Assembly: GCF_017874475.1 (NCBI RefSeq)
Contig: NZ_JAGGLO010000009.1
Span: 1-64,000, forward strand
Direction of reading: 5' to 3'
Length of the DNA: 64,000 bases
Source: Anaerococcus degeneri
GTDB lineage: Bacteria; Bacillota; Clostridia; Tissierellales; Peptoniphilaceae
Shown here: piece after piece, positions 17,982-26,899 of the stretch
How positions within the stretch are numbered: position 1 is the stretch's first letter
Layout of the letters: the number at the start of each line of letters is the position of its first letter
Notes under the pieces: generated by a model
What the model saw: the letters and a program-made list of their open reading frames with translations, nothing else
What the model was told of the DNA's origin: nothing
Database searches by the model: none
Position numbers and translations under genes: made by a program

Positions 17982-18023
17982 ACCTAGGCTCTTTGCTTAT
18001 AAAACTTTTGCCAAGTCCTAGGT
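17982..18023 (-). promoter_or_regulatory. Imperfect hairpin between radical-enzyme and aldolase genes
   Basis: ACCTAGG (17982-17988) pairs with CCTAGGT (18017-18023), and partial pairing continues inward. No U-run follows on either strand, so it looks like an intercistronic processing or stabilising stem in the 171 bases between the two genes rather than a terminator. Confidence 0.35.
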
Positions 18024-18053
18024 CGAACTTTCTTAGTAGGGCTTTACTTATCT

Positions 18054-20477
18054 TTAAAGACTTTGTTCAGTCCTTGCTATTATATCATCCTGAGTATCTT
18101 TTGATAAGACGTTGAAGAAGGCTGAATATCCTGCTACCCTTACAATTAGGTTTTTGTGTTTTTCTGGATGGATTTGAGCGTCTATCAGAGTTGCCCTATC
18201 TACTACGTTATATTGGATGTGGTAACCTTCAAGACCGTCGAAGAAGGCTCTAGTTAGGCTTATTAATTTGTCCTTGTTGCCTGGCTTATCTAACATTGTT
18301 GGAGTTACTTTTTGGTTTAATAAAACTCCACCTGTGATGTCCCTGGTTGGGAGTTTGGCTACAGATTTTAGGACTGCTGTTGGGCCATTTAAGTCTGATC
18401 CATGGCTTGGTGAACATCCTTCTGCTAGGGCTTCGCCTTTTTTCCTGCCGTCTGGAGTTGCGAGCGTTCCTGCTCCTTGTGGGACGTTAGCTGAAATTGA
18501 AGATGTGCCTGCATAGTAGCAACCACCGATTGGACCCCTCCCGTATCTGGTGTTTTTAGCCTTTTTGATTTCATCTATATAAGAATTGTAGGCCCTTGTT
18601 CCAAGCAAGTCAACGTAATCATTATCATTGCCGTATTTTGGAGCTGCCTTTAATAATTCTCTAATTTCTTCACCCCTTGGACTTTGGAAGTTATCCATGA
18701 GAGCGCCCCAGAGTTCTTCCTTGCCTACTGTTTTGTCTTCAAAAACAGTTTTCTTGATGGCTGCTAGTGAGTCGGCTGTATTTGCAATTCCTACCTGAAG
18801 GCCTGAAATAAAGTCATAAACTGCTCCACCTTCCTTCATAGTAAGTCCTCTTTCTATACAATCGTCTGTTAATACGCTTGCCAAGATGTCGGCTGTGTTT
18901 TCTTCTTGGATTGTATCGCAAACGGAGTCTATTACTACTGTTTGCCTAGCCATTTCCCTAACGGTCTTATCCCAAGATTCCATAAAGTCTTCAAAATTAT
19001 CCAAATCTTTAAATTCTTTGACATTTTCTATTAATAAAGTGCCTGTAGCTGGGTCCTTGCCGCCATTCATGGCTATTAGGATTCCCTTGGTAAAGTTTAA
19101 GAAGCTCATACCGGTACATCTATAGCCCCACTTGCCTGGAACAGCTGTTTCTACACAACCTACCGCACAGTAATTATAGGCGTCTTCTTCTTTTACACCC
19201 TTTTCTATAAAAGATGGGATGATTACCTCATCCGAGTTAAAGGCTGGCATACCAAAGCCACATCTGATTACTTCTAGACATTCCTTCATGAAGTCGTCTG
19301 GTAGATTTTTGTGATACCTAACTGTGAGGTTTGGTTGAGGTAGGTGGCATTGGGCGATGGTTTTAAGGATTAGCCAAGATGTCTTGTTTGTAGCATCTTT
19401 TTTATCCTTGGTCTGGCCGCCTATTGTAACGTTTTGGTAAAGTGGGCTTCCTGCAGAAAATACTGTATGACCCCAAGGTCTTACCTTATTTATAGAATAT
19501 GTTTTTAGCCAAAGGTTTACTAGGACTTCGCTTGCCTCATCCTCTGTAATCCTACCACAAGCTAGGTCTTGCCTTAGGAAAGGATCAAGGTATTGGTCAA
19601 CCCTGCCATAAGAAACTGAGTGGCCATTAGATTCAATTTGTAAGATAAGGTGGCCTAACCAAATAGCTTGAACTGCTTCTTTGAAGGTCTTAGCTGGTTC
19701 GTAAGGAACCCTTCTTAGCATCTGGCCAATTTCAAGTAGTTCCTCTTTTCTTTTGGCATCTGTGGTTTCTCTTGCCTTTTCTTCCGCAAGGACTGCATAC
19801 CTGAGGGCAAAGTCCCTAACTGCGTCAATTACTATGATACAAGCCTTGTAGAAGTAGGTTTTTTTGATATTTTTGTAGTCTGAAAGGTCAAGATTTCTTA
19901 ATTTTTCCTCTGCCCTTTTCTTATAGTCTTTTAGGCCAACCCTTAACATGTTGGTGTAGTCAGCCGCAAAATGGCCGTCGCCACTGGTTACCTTGCCTAA
20001 AAATGAAATTATTCCAAGGTCCGCATATTTTTGTGCCTGGTCAGGCATATATGGCTTACCCTTATCGTAAATGGTATTATTTTCCCAATAAGGATAGATA
20101 TCCCTTAATTTTTCCTTATTTTCTTCGGTAATTGTAAAGACGTCTCCGTCACGTTTTTCAAGGTCGTCTAGCTCGTCAATTACCCATCTCATTGCATATT
20201 CTGGGAAAATTGGCGCAGCCCTATTTGAAGAAGCTTGGTTACCTGCAATTAAGCCGCAATCTTCGATATAGATTGACATGTTTTCCAAAATATCCTTAAG
20301 CATCAAGGCTCTTTTGATGTGAAGAGGTTTGTTTTGGTTTTCCTTATAAGATTTTGTTACAATTTCCGCTCTTTCTACACAAATTTCTGGGGTCTTGTCT
20401 AAAAGCTCGTCCCTTAATTCTTGCATCCTTGGAGTTAAAGCTCCAAAATAATTACTTCCGTATGTTGACTGAGTCAT
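18054..20477 (-). CDS. ybiW: Glycyl radical enzyme, YbiW-like (probable 1,5-anhydroglucitol-6-phosphate lyase)
   Basis: An 807-residue glycyl radical enzyme. The active-site thiyl residue is C441 with acid/base E443 in AVGCVETAVPGKWGYRC. The glycyl radical loop is RVAGYSAFF with G783. Blocks such as CGFGMPAFNSDEVIIP, IQSNGHSVS-type IESNGHSVSYGR and GRGPIGGCYYAGTSSISA follow E. coli YbiW closely, much more than pyruvate formate-lyase. YbiW opens the ring of 1,5-anhydroglucitol 6-phosphate by C-O cleavage to 1-deoxyfructose 6-phosphate. An Fsa-type aldolase downstream, a PTS and an activase complete the pathway; GldA is not in the window. Substrate choice between the gluco and manno epimers cannot be read. 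Confidence 0.88.
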   Translation of the reverse strand: MTQSTYGSNYFGALTPRMQELRDELLDKTPEICVERAEIVTKSYKENQNKPLHIKRALMLKDILENMSIYIEDCGLIAGNQASSNRAAPIFPEYAMRWVIDELDDLEKRDGDVFTITEENKEKLRDIYPYWENNTIYDKGKPYMPDQAQKYADLGIISFLGKVTSGDGHFAADYTNMLRVGLKDYKKRAEEKLRNLDLSDYKNIKKTYFYKACIIVIDAVRDFALRYAVLAEEKARETTDAKRKEELLEIGQMLRRVPYEPAKTFKEAVQAIWLGHLILQIESNGHSVSYGRVDQYLDPFLRQDLACGRITEDEASEVLVNLWLKTYSINKVRPWGHTVFSAGSPLYQNVTIGGQTKDKKDATNKTSWLILKTIAQCHLPQPNLTVRYHKNLPDDFMKECLEVIRCGFGMPAFNSDEVIIPSFIEKGVKEEDAYNYCAVGCVETAVPGKWGYRCTGMSFLNFTKGILIAMNGGKDPATGTLLIENVKEFKDLDNFEDFMESWDKTVREMARQTVVIDSVCDTIQEENTADILASVLTDDCIERGLTMKEGGAVYDFISGLQVGIANTADSLAAIKKTVFEDKTVGKEELWGALMDNFQSPRGEEIRELLKAAPKYGNDNDYVDLLGTRAYNSYIDEIKKAKNTRYGRGPIGGCYYAGTSSISANVPQGAGTLATPDGRKKGEALAEGCSPSHGSDLNGPTAVLKSVAKLPTRDITGGVLLNQKVTPTMLDKPGNKDKLISLTRAFFDGLEGYHIQYNVVDRATLIDAQIHPEKHKNLIVRVAGYSAFFNVLSKDTQDDIIARTEQSL

Positions 20478-20512
20478 ATTTTTCCCTTTCTATTTTTGTT
20501 TTCTATATTATC

Positions 20513-20574
20513 TTTCGTTCGAAACTAATTCTTATTTCTAATGCAATCTTACTTCGATTTTTATTCTTTGTCAA
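20513..20574 (-). promoter_or_regulatory. Promoter and operator of the glycyl radical enzyme gene
   Basis: On the minus strand TTGACA (20569-20574), 17 bases, TAAGAT (20546-20551) form a near-consensus sigma-A promoter. Downstream of the expected start point lies the motif TTTCGTTCGAAACTAATT (plus-strand reading, 20513-20530), an inverted TTTCG/CGAAA site placed to block elongation. The same motif recurs before the activase and deoR. Confidence 0.65.
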
Positions 20575-20641
20575 ATATTATTTTAAGTAATTCCAAGAAT
20601 GGTATAGTCCTAATAAGAACAATATTAGCAAAGGATGACTT

Positions 20642-23497
20642 ATGAATAAAAATTACGAATTAATTAAAAGTGAAAATTTCCCTGCTATTGGAATCGAGGC
20701 TTTCCATTACAGACATATAAAAACCGGGGCCAAGCTTGTTTTTGCCAAAAAAGACGACACCAACAAGACCTTTGCCATTGGCTTTAAGACCCCGCCAACA
20801 AATTCTAAGGGCATGGCCCACATCATGGAGCATTCTGTCCTTAACGGGTCAAAAAAATATCCAACCAAGGACCCTTTCATGGCTATGGATTCTTCGTCTT
20901 TACAGACTTTTTTGAACGCCATGACCTATCCAGACAAGACAGTTTTTCCTGTTTCAAGTGAAAATGACAAGGACTTTAGAAACCTAGTTGACGTCTACAC
21001 TGACGCAGTTTTTGCACCCCTTGTTGTTGATAAAAAGCAAATTCTTGACCAGGAAGGTTGGCATTATGATATAGATGGTGATCAGGTTGTAGGAGTTTCT
21101 GGTGTAGTTTATAACGAGATGAAAGGTGCCCTTTCAGACCCAGAATCCATCATAGATAATGATATAAATTCCTATCTCTATAAAAATTCCCCATACCAAT
21201 ACGAATCTGGTGGCGACCCTCGTTTTATAAAGGATTTGACCTTTGAAGAATTTCAAAAATTCTACGCTGACCACTACCACCCATCAAACGCCTACATTTA
21301 TTTTTATGGAAATATAGACGACATCGACCCTTATTTGACAAGGCTTGACGAGGAATATTTGTCAAAATATGAGGCAAAGTCTATGGACCTAGGCATAGAA
21401 GTCAAGGAAAATTTCTATGATAAAGAGGTCGAGTCCACCTATCCAGCAAGTGAGGAAAAGCCAGGCCAAGACTATTTGACCTACGCCATGCTGACCCACT
21501 CTGCCCTTGATATAAAGGAAACTCTGACAGCAACCATCCTTGTAAATGCCCTTTTCAATATGGATTCTTCAAAAATTAGAAATGAAATTCAGGAAATCTT
21601 ATCTCCAGAATATTTCTACGCAAGAAATGCCTACGGCAATAGGTCAGGCCTTATAATCCAGGCCCAAAAAACTGACGCAGGAAAGGCCAATGACTTTGTG
21701 GAAATAATTGAAAAAGGCCTAAAAAAGGCAAGCCAGGGAATTAACAAGGAAGCCCTCAAATCTGCCTTTTCCCTCTTTGACTTTGGCCAAAGAGAGAGCC
21801 TAAATTCAGTAAATTCCGGCCTAAATTACTACCTATCCATGTCCTTTGACGCCGATCCTTTCGAGGTCTTTAGGCTGGTTGACTACCTCAAAGACCTAAG
21901 GGCCCTAATCGACACTTCCTATTACGAGGACTTTATCAAGAAATTTTACCTGGACAATCCTACTAAGCTTGTCCATATTGCAAGGCCTTCGGTAGATTAT
22001 AATAAAAATGAAGAGGAAGATTTCCAAAGATACCTAGATAAGGTCAACGAGGAAATGAGTCCGGAAAAATTAAGTAAAATCAAAGAAGACTTGGAAAAAC
22101 TCAAGGCCTACCAGGACCGAGAAGATACCGAGGAAGAAAAGGCGACAATTCCAAAACTCGACATTAAAGACGTACCTACAAAGACCAGAGAGGTCCCAAG
22201 AGAGGTTGAAAACGACACATTTGAATACGTCTATAACGACCTATCCACAGCCGGCCTTATCTACACAGATATGTATTTTAACCTAAACCACCTAAATCTT
22301 GAGGACTTCAAATATGCCCAAATTATCGGTGAACTTCTGGGTTCAATCGACACCAAAACTATGAAATATACAGAAATTGACGACCTCATCTGGCAAAAAC
22401 TTGGGCCCCTTAATTTCTCAATCATGAATTTCAAAAAAGGTGCAGACGAGATTGACAGGACCTTTAAGGTTTCTTTTAAGACCCTCCCTGCCTACACAAG
22501 GGAAGCTTGCCAAATCGTAAAAGATTTCACAGAAAATTCCCTTTTTGCAAACCAGGCGAGGATCCTTGAACTTTTAAAGATTAGAAAGGCAGTTTTTGAG
22601 TCAAAAATGTACGACATTGGCCATATGATAGCCATAAACAGGGCCAACGCTCACATCGACAAGCACGCCTACCTCCAGGAAAACCTGTCAGGCATAGCCT
22701 ATTACGACTTTATTAAGGAAAATATCGCCTTGGCGGAAAATGACTTTGCCAAAGTCCAAGAAAGGCTAGAAAGTGTTTATAAGAGGATTTTCACAAAAGA
22801 CCTTTCTATAAATATCACAAGCGAAAAAGACGGGTATGACCTTATGAAAGCCGGAATAAATGAAGCTTTTGCAGACCTTGGCGGGAGAGAAGCTGACCTA
22901 GAAATAGAATTTGTGGCCAAGGCCAAAAAAGAAGCCATAATGGCCGATGCAAATGTCAACTACGTCGCAAAATCAGCCAATTTCTACGATTTTGAAGGTG
23001 GCTACGACGGCAAATTCCTTCTTGCAGGATCAATCATGTCAAACCCATACCTCTACTCCCTAATCAGGGCCCAAGGCGGTGCCTACGGTGCAGGCATGTT
23101 TGTTTCAAGGTCTATGCTTCTTGCGACCTATTCCTACAGGGACCCAAATATTTCTTCAACTATTGACTCTTTCAACAAGATTGGTCAAATAGCCAAAGAC
23201 CTTGAAATGACCGAAAGGGACTTTGAAAACCAAAAAATTTCCTCTATGGGTACCATTTTGAGGCCTAGAAATCCAAAACAAATGGGCGATGCTGACTACG
23301 CCTACTTTAGGATTCCTTCTTCCAAAAAAGAAGACGACATCCTGGCTGAAATCAAGACCGCAAGTCTTGATGATATCAAGGCTTTAAGCGAATCTTTTGA
23401 CAAGGCCATGGACCTTGATAACCTGGTTGTGTTTGGGGCAAGGTCCGATATTGAAAAGAATAAGGACCTCTTTGACGAAATTAAGGACCTAAAATAA
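20642..23497 (+). CDS. M16C family zinc metallopeptidase (presequence protease-like)
   Basis: A 951-residue insulinase-superfamily peptidase. The inverted zinc motif HIMEH (H60, E63, H64) and the distal EMKGALSDPE helix that supplies the third ligand are present. Four homologous domains are expected, and the full length fits the M16C (PreP/HypA-like) type. There is no signal peptide, so it is cytosolic and would degrade peptides up to about 60 residues. It is preceded by AAAGGATGA and is monocistronic. A small TTAAGA/TCTTAA hairpin about 23518-23541 follows. The many Asp/Lys-rich loops are normal for the family. Confidence 0.92.
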   Translation: MNKNYELIKSENFPAIGIEAFHYRHIKTGAKLVFAKKDDTNKTFAIGFKTPPTNSKGMAHIMEHSVLNGSKKYPTKDPFMAMDSSSLQTFLNAMTYPDKTVFPVSSENDKDFRNLVDVYTDAVFAPLVVDKKQILDQEGWHYDIDGDQVVGVSGVVYNEMKGALSDPESIIDNDINSYLYKNSPYQYESGGDPRFIKDLTFEEFQKFYADHYHPSNAYIYFYGNIDDIDPYLTRLDEEYLSKYEAKSMDLGIEVKENFYDKEVESTYPASEEKPGQDYLTYAMLTHSALDIKETLTATILVNALFNMDSSKIRNEIQEILSPEYFYARNAYGNRSGLIIQAQKTDAGKANDFVEIIEKGLKKASQGINKEALKSAFSLFDFGQRESLNSVNSGLNYYLSMSFDADPFEVFRLVDYLKDLRALIDTSYYEDFIKKFYLDNPTKLVHIARPSVDYNKNEEEDFQRYLDKVNEEMSPEKLSKIKEDLEKLKAYQDREDTEEEKATIPKLDIKDVPTKTREVPREVENDTFEYVYNDLSTAGLIYTDMYFNLNHLNLEDFKYAQIIGELLGSIDTKTMKYTEIDDLIWQKLGPLNFSIMNFKKGADEIDRTFKVSFKTLPAYTREACQIVKDFTENSLFANQARILELLKIRKAVFESKMYDIGHMIAINRANAHIDKHAYLQENLSGIAYYDFIKENIALAENDFAKVQERLESVYKRIFTKDLSINITSEKDGYDLMKAGINEAFADLGGREADLEIEFVAKAKKEAIMADANVNYVAKSANFYDFEGGYDGKFLLAGSIMSNPYLYSLIRAQGGAYGAGMFVSRSMLLATYSYRDPNISSTIDSFNKIGQIAKDLEMTERDFENQKISSMGTILRPRNPKQMGDADYAYFRIPSSKKEDDILAEIKTASLDDIKALSESFDKAMDLDNLVVFGARSDIEKNKDLFDEIKDLK

Positions 23498-23611
23498 GGA
23501 ATCTTTGACCAAAATTTTAAGATAATTAATTTTTGTCTTAAGAATTTTAAAAATATTTATCCTATAGTATAATATCAGCAAGAGGAAAATCACCTTTTGT
23601 AAGGAGATAAA

Positions 23612-24703
23612 ATGAAGAAAAAAGATAAGTACAGTCAAAAAGATGGCTTTAATATCAATTTTGACTTTGACGACATAGATTTTGAATCTATTGGACAGAC
23701 AATAAAAAATTCGGTAAATTATGCCGTTTCAAGCTTTTCCAAGGGATATAATAAAAATTTGCCAGCGGCAAAAAATCCTGATATTTGCGAGCAAAAACCT
23801 AAGGAAAAATCCAAGTCAAGCCTCTTAAAAATCGGGGCTGTCTTTGTAGGCATGACCCTTTTTGCCATAGGGATGGACACAATTGAAAATTGGGGCCTTG
23901 GATCAAAAATGATCGGCCTCTTATGTCTAGGAGGTGCTGTAGCAGCGCCAGTCCTTATGTGGAAGCTATCTAGCCACTACAAAAGGCTAGCCATAAACTA
24001 TTCTAGATACAGGCGTGAGCTTGGAAACTCAACCATTATCTCAATTAGAGATTTGGCAAGCGCAGTTTCTCAAACTGAGGAAGAAACCATCAAGGACTTG
24101 CTATATTTTATGAAGCAAAACTATTTCAAACAGGCAAGAATTGTTGAAAATGACTCGATTTTCATCCTTGACATCCCAACATTCAAGCTCTATAAGGAAA
24201 ACTTAGGAAAAATTCCTTCCTACGAAAAAGAACAAATTGCACAATCGGATGACTTCGATTCCCAAAATGCTTCCGACATTCTATCAAATTGTGGTTCTAC
24301 CCTAAGGGACATGGAAGAAATAGCTAGGAAAATTTCTTCGCCTAGCTTTAAGGCTGACCTAGCACCACTTTTTGAAAACATCAGGGACATCCTAAATATT
24401 TTGGACAAATACCCAGAAAAAGCCATCGCCCTTAATAAATTCAACGACTTTTACATGCCAACCGCAGCCAAACTCGTTGAATCCTACCAGGAATTTGAAG
24501 AGCTTGAAACCACCGACCCAAAGATTTTAAAATCAATGGCAGAAATAGATGGGTCAATTAGAACCATCACTGAGGCCTTTGACAAAATCAAAGTCGACCT
24601 CATCTCTGACAGAGCCATGGACATAAAGACTGATATTGACACCATTAGGCTTGTTTTAAAACAAGAAGGACTAGTAGAAGGAGATTTTAAAGACCATGAG
24701 TGA
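23612..24703 (+). CDS. xpaC: XpaC-like 5-bromo-4-chloroindolyl phosphate hydrolysis family protein
   Basis: A 363-residue membrane protein. An acidic disordered N-terminus (residues 1-65) is followed by two transmembrane segments (about 72-90 and 95-116) and a helical cytoplasmic domain. XpaC-family genes nearly always precede telA, as here, where the stop overlaps the TelA start by eight bases. The pair is linked in Firmicutes to resistance to toxic anions and to envelope-active agents; molecular function is unknown. AAGGAGAT is the ribosome binding site. Confidence 0.8.
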   Translation: MKKKDKYSQKDGFNINFDFDDIDFESIGQTIKNSVNYAVSSFSKGYNKNLPAAKNPDICEQKPKEKSKSSLLKIGAVFVGMTLFAIGMDTIENWGLGSKMIGLLCLGGAVAAPVLMWKLSSHYKRLAINYSRYRRELGNSTIISIRDLASAVSQTEEETIKDLLYFMKQNYFKQARIVENDSIFILDIPTFKLYKENLGKIPSYEKEQIAQSDDFDSQNASDILSNCGSTLRDMEEIARKISSPSFKADLAPLFENIRDILNILDKYPEKAIALNKFNDFYMPTAAKLVESYQEFEELETTDPKILKSMAEIDGSIRTITEAFDKIKVDLISDRAMDIKTDIDTIRLVLKQEGLVEGDFKDHE

Positions 24704-25811
24704 TATCGAATTAAAACTAGACGGAATAGAAGAAAACGACGAAAAACTCGACCAAATCCTAAAAACAGAGCCAGAAAAAATCGAAAATAGGATTGTCTTT
24801 ACCGAAGCTGAGGAAAAGATGATAGACGATTTTTCCAAAAAAATCGACCTAGACAATACCAACATCATCCTCCAATACGGTTCGGGCGCTCAAAAGAAGA
24901 TTTCAACCTTTTCCGAGAAAACCTTGGACGCGGTAAAAGATAAGGACCTTGGAGAAATCGGCAAACTCCTTGATACAGTAGTCATGGACATTAAAACCAT
25001 GGACGATGAAGAAGAATCTAAGGGACCCCTAGGCTTTTTCAAAAAGGCTGGCAAAAAAATTGACAACCTAAAAGTCAAATACCAGTCCACCGAAAAAAAC
25101 ATCAACGAAGTCTCAAGGGCTCTGGAAAATCACCAAATAACCCTCATGAAAGACATCTCCATGCTTGATCAGATGTACGACTTAAACGAGGAATATTACA
25201 AGGAAATCTCCATGTATATTGAGGCTGGAAAGAGAAAACTCGAAGATTTGTATAAAAATGACCTCCCAGCCCTAGAAAGAGCTGCAGCCGAGTCAAACCT
25301 TCCCCTCGATGCCCAAAAAGTCAACGACCTAAAGGCCCAGGCCAATCGTTTTGAGAAAAAACTCCACGATCTTGACCTCACAAGGATGGTCTCAATTCAG
25401 ATGGCCCCACAAATAAGGATGGTCCAATCATCAAACTCTATCATGGCAGAAAAAATCCAGACAACCATAGTCACAACCATCCCACTCTGGAAAAACCAAA
25501 TGGTCCTAGCCCTTGGTATGCACCACACCGACCAGGCCATCAGGACCCAACAAATGGTCACCGACCTCACCAATGACCTACTAAAGAAAAACGCCGACAC
25601 CCTAAAGCAAAACACAATAGAAACTGCGAGGGCCACAGAACGTGGAATTGTGGATGTCGAAACAATCAAACACACCAACGAGGCCCTAATCTCAACCATC
25701 GAAGAAGTAAGAAACATCCAAATCGAAGGAAGAAAAAATAGAGAAAAAGCCCAAGCCGAAATCAGAAACCTAGAAGAAGAATTAAAAAAGAACCTCACAA
25801 AAAGAAACTAG
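24696..25811 (+). CDS. telA: TelA family toxic anion resistance protein
   Basis: A 371-residue cytosolic, highly helical protein of the TelA/KlaA family. It shows an acidic N-terminus, the conserved FFKKAGKKIDNLKVKYQSTE stretch in the middle, and a C-terminal half with MVSIQMAPQIRMVQSSN and IPLWKNQMVLAL. It ends in a charged coiled coil. It is translated from the AAGGAG inside the 3' end of xpaC. A role with XpaC in envelope or tellurite resistance is known from family association only. Confidence 0.9.
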   Translation: MSDIELKLDGIEENDEKLDQILKTEPEKIENRIVFTEAEEKMIDDFSKKIDLDNTNIILQYGSGAQKKISTFSEKTLDAVKDKDLGEIGKLLDTVVMDIKTMDDEEESKGPLGFFKKAGKKIDNLKVKYQSTEKNINEVSRALENHQITLMKDISMLDQMYDLNEEYYKEISMYIEAGKRKLEDLYKNDLPALERAAAESNLPLDAQKVNDLKAQANRFEKKLHDLDLTRMVSIQMAPQIRMVQSSNSIMAEKIQTTIVTTIPLWKNQMVLALGMHHTDQAIRTQQMVTDLTNDLLKKNADTLKQNTIETARATERGIVDVETIKHTNEALISTIEEVRNIQIEGRKNREKAQAEIRNLEEELKKNLTKRN

Positions 25812-25860
25812 GGTATAATCTAATTGAGAATATTTATCAAGAACTAAGAACCTCACATAA

Positions 25861-26000
25861 GAAAAGCTTGCCATTAGGCAAGCAACCCTATCCGCCCTCC
25901 GCTAGGAGTCGCTTGTGGGGTGTAACGAAGAGGGGGTTAGGGGGAGGGCGATGAGGACCCATGCGAAAGGGTCCTTGGCCCTCCCCCTTGAACGAAGAAT
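25861..26000. repeat. GC-rich nested-hairpin element
   Basis: An island of strikingly high GC in an AT-rich genome. GCTTGCC/GGCAAGC (25866-25883) forms a first hairpin. AGGGGGAGGGC (25939-25949) pairs with GCCCTCCCCCT (25978-25988), enclosing AGGACCC/GGGTCCT (25954-25975). CGCCCTCC at 25893-25900 can compete for the GGAGGGCG arm. No open frame of note and no U-run after the main stem. It could be a structured RNA or a non-autonomous mobile repeat; copies elsewhere in the genome would decide. Confidence 0.5.
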
Positions 26001-26124
26001 AATAGCCTATAGTAACAATTTACTATATAATAACATTACGAAGTATTAAAGTTAATAAAAACAATTTACAATAATATTAAGTAATAAAAAAATAACTTAT
26101 CTTGGATAAGACGGAGGAAAAATA
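26001..26124 (+). promoter_or_regulatory. AT-rich leader of the FakA-M-like gene
   Basis: No gene is seen. The stretch is A/T-rich with several weak -10-like boxes and ends in GGAGGAAAAATA before the ATG at 26125. No confident promoter can be assigned. Confidence 0.25.
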
Positions 26125-26406
26125 ATGCACGAATTTAAACCAGGTGAAAAAATCGAATTTCAATTCGATTGCCAAATGCTAATCGCAAGGACAGACAAAG
26201 ACCTAGACGAAGACGAAATCTTCGACTACATTTCAGACAACCTAGAAGGCGACAGCCTCCTTGCAGTAGGAGATGAAGACCTTATAAAAATCCACTTCCA
26301 TTCCAACAAACCATGGGAAGTCCTAGAATACGCCGCAAGCCTTGGCGATATCCACGACATAGTCGTAGAAAATATGCAAAGACAAGCAGACGGCTTGCAA
26401 GGTTAA
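26125..26406 (+). CDS. Stand-alone FakA/YloV middle-domain-like protein
   Basis: A 93-residue soluble protein that resembles the middle domain of FakA/YloV (the dihydroxyacetone-kinase-like subunit of fatty acid kinase) but lacks both the kinase and the FakB-binding domains. The pattern is a cysteine strand (FQFDCQMLIART), then GDSLLAVGDEDLIKIHFHSNKP with a His-x-His pair, then VLEYAASLGDIHDIVVENMQ. This is the same order as YCTEF, GDSLVVVGD, HVHTNDP and IENM in FakA. Good ribosome binding site, own terminator, and no FakB neighbour. It could be a small-molecule-binding or regulatory derivative. The domain match is by eye; function is unknown. Confidence 0.65.
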   Translation: MHEFKPGEKIEFQFDCQMLIARTDKDLDEDEIFDYISDNLEGDSLLAVGDEDLIKIHFHSNKPWEVLEYAASLGDIHDIVVENMQRQADGLQG

Positions 26407-26411
26407 AAACC

Positions 26412-26448
26412 AAAAAGAGAGCTCGCAAAAGCGAAAGCTCTCTTTTTT
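26412..26448 (+). terminator. Intrinsic terminator
   Basis: AAAAAGAGAGCT (26412-26423) pairs with AGCTCTCTTTTT (26436-26447), with an inner CGC/GCG pair and a U-run. It ends the FakA-M-like gene. Confidence 0.88.
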
Positions 26449-26488
26449 ATTTCCATTCTAAACTTTAAGAATTTTTCTATATTATCAC

Positions 26489-26887
26489 TCACAACATAAA
26501 GGCCAGGCAAGAGAAGTCTCCGACTTCGCTTAGGCCTGATTTCTTATAAAATCCCTTAGTTTTCTCGCTGTCCTCAGTCAAGAGGACAAATTGGCGGATA
26601 TTTTCGTTTTCTTTCATAATTTCTTTTAATAAGTCACTCCCAAGGCCTCGGCCCTGGTAGGATTTTAAAATCAAGATGTCTTGGAGATAACAAATTGTGA
26701 CCCCATCTCCTATAGTTCTTGCCAATCCTATTAGTTTTTCCCCATCCCAAAGGGTCCAAACTTTTAAGGAGTTTTTTATAGCCTCCATTAAAAGGTCTGG
26801 CTCGTCAGTGTAGGCTGTCCATCTCACGTCTCTATAAAGGGCCATAACTTCGTCTTTTTCAGGTATTATTCCAGTTTTTATTTCCAT
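26489..26887 (-). CDS. GNAT family N-acetyltransferase
   Basis: A 132-residue GNAT-fold acetyltransferase. The acetyl-CoA motif A is visible as YQGRGLGSDLLKEIM, after the beta-4 strand YLQDILILKS, and the C-terminal motif B reads GFYKKSGL. It lies 12 bases after the lipoprotein gene stop and is co-transcribed with it. Substrate unknown; small-molecule or protein N-acetylation is possible. Confidence 0.88.
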   Translation of the reverse strand: MEIKTGIIPEKDEVMALYRDVRWTAYTDEPDLLMEAIKNSLKVWTLWDGEKLIGLARTIGDGVTICYLQDILILKSYQGRGLGSDLLKEIMKENENIRQFVLLTEDSEKTKGFYKKSGLSEVGDFSCLAFML

Positions 26888-26899
26888 TTTTATTTTTTC

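Noticed and set aside
18054-20477. Annotation of the radical enzyme as pyruvate formate-lyase.
   Set aside because: Pyruvate formate-lyase has two adjacent active-site cysteines; here the site is GCVE with a single cysteine plus glutamate, as in dehydratase/lyase-type enzymes and YbiW.
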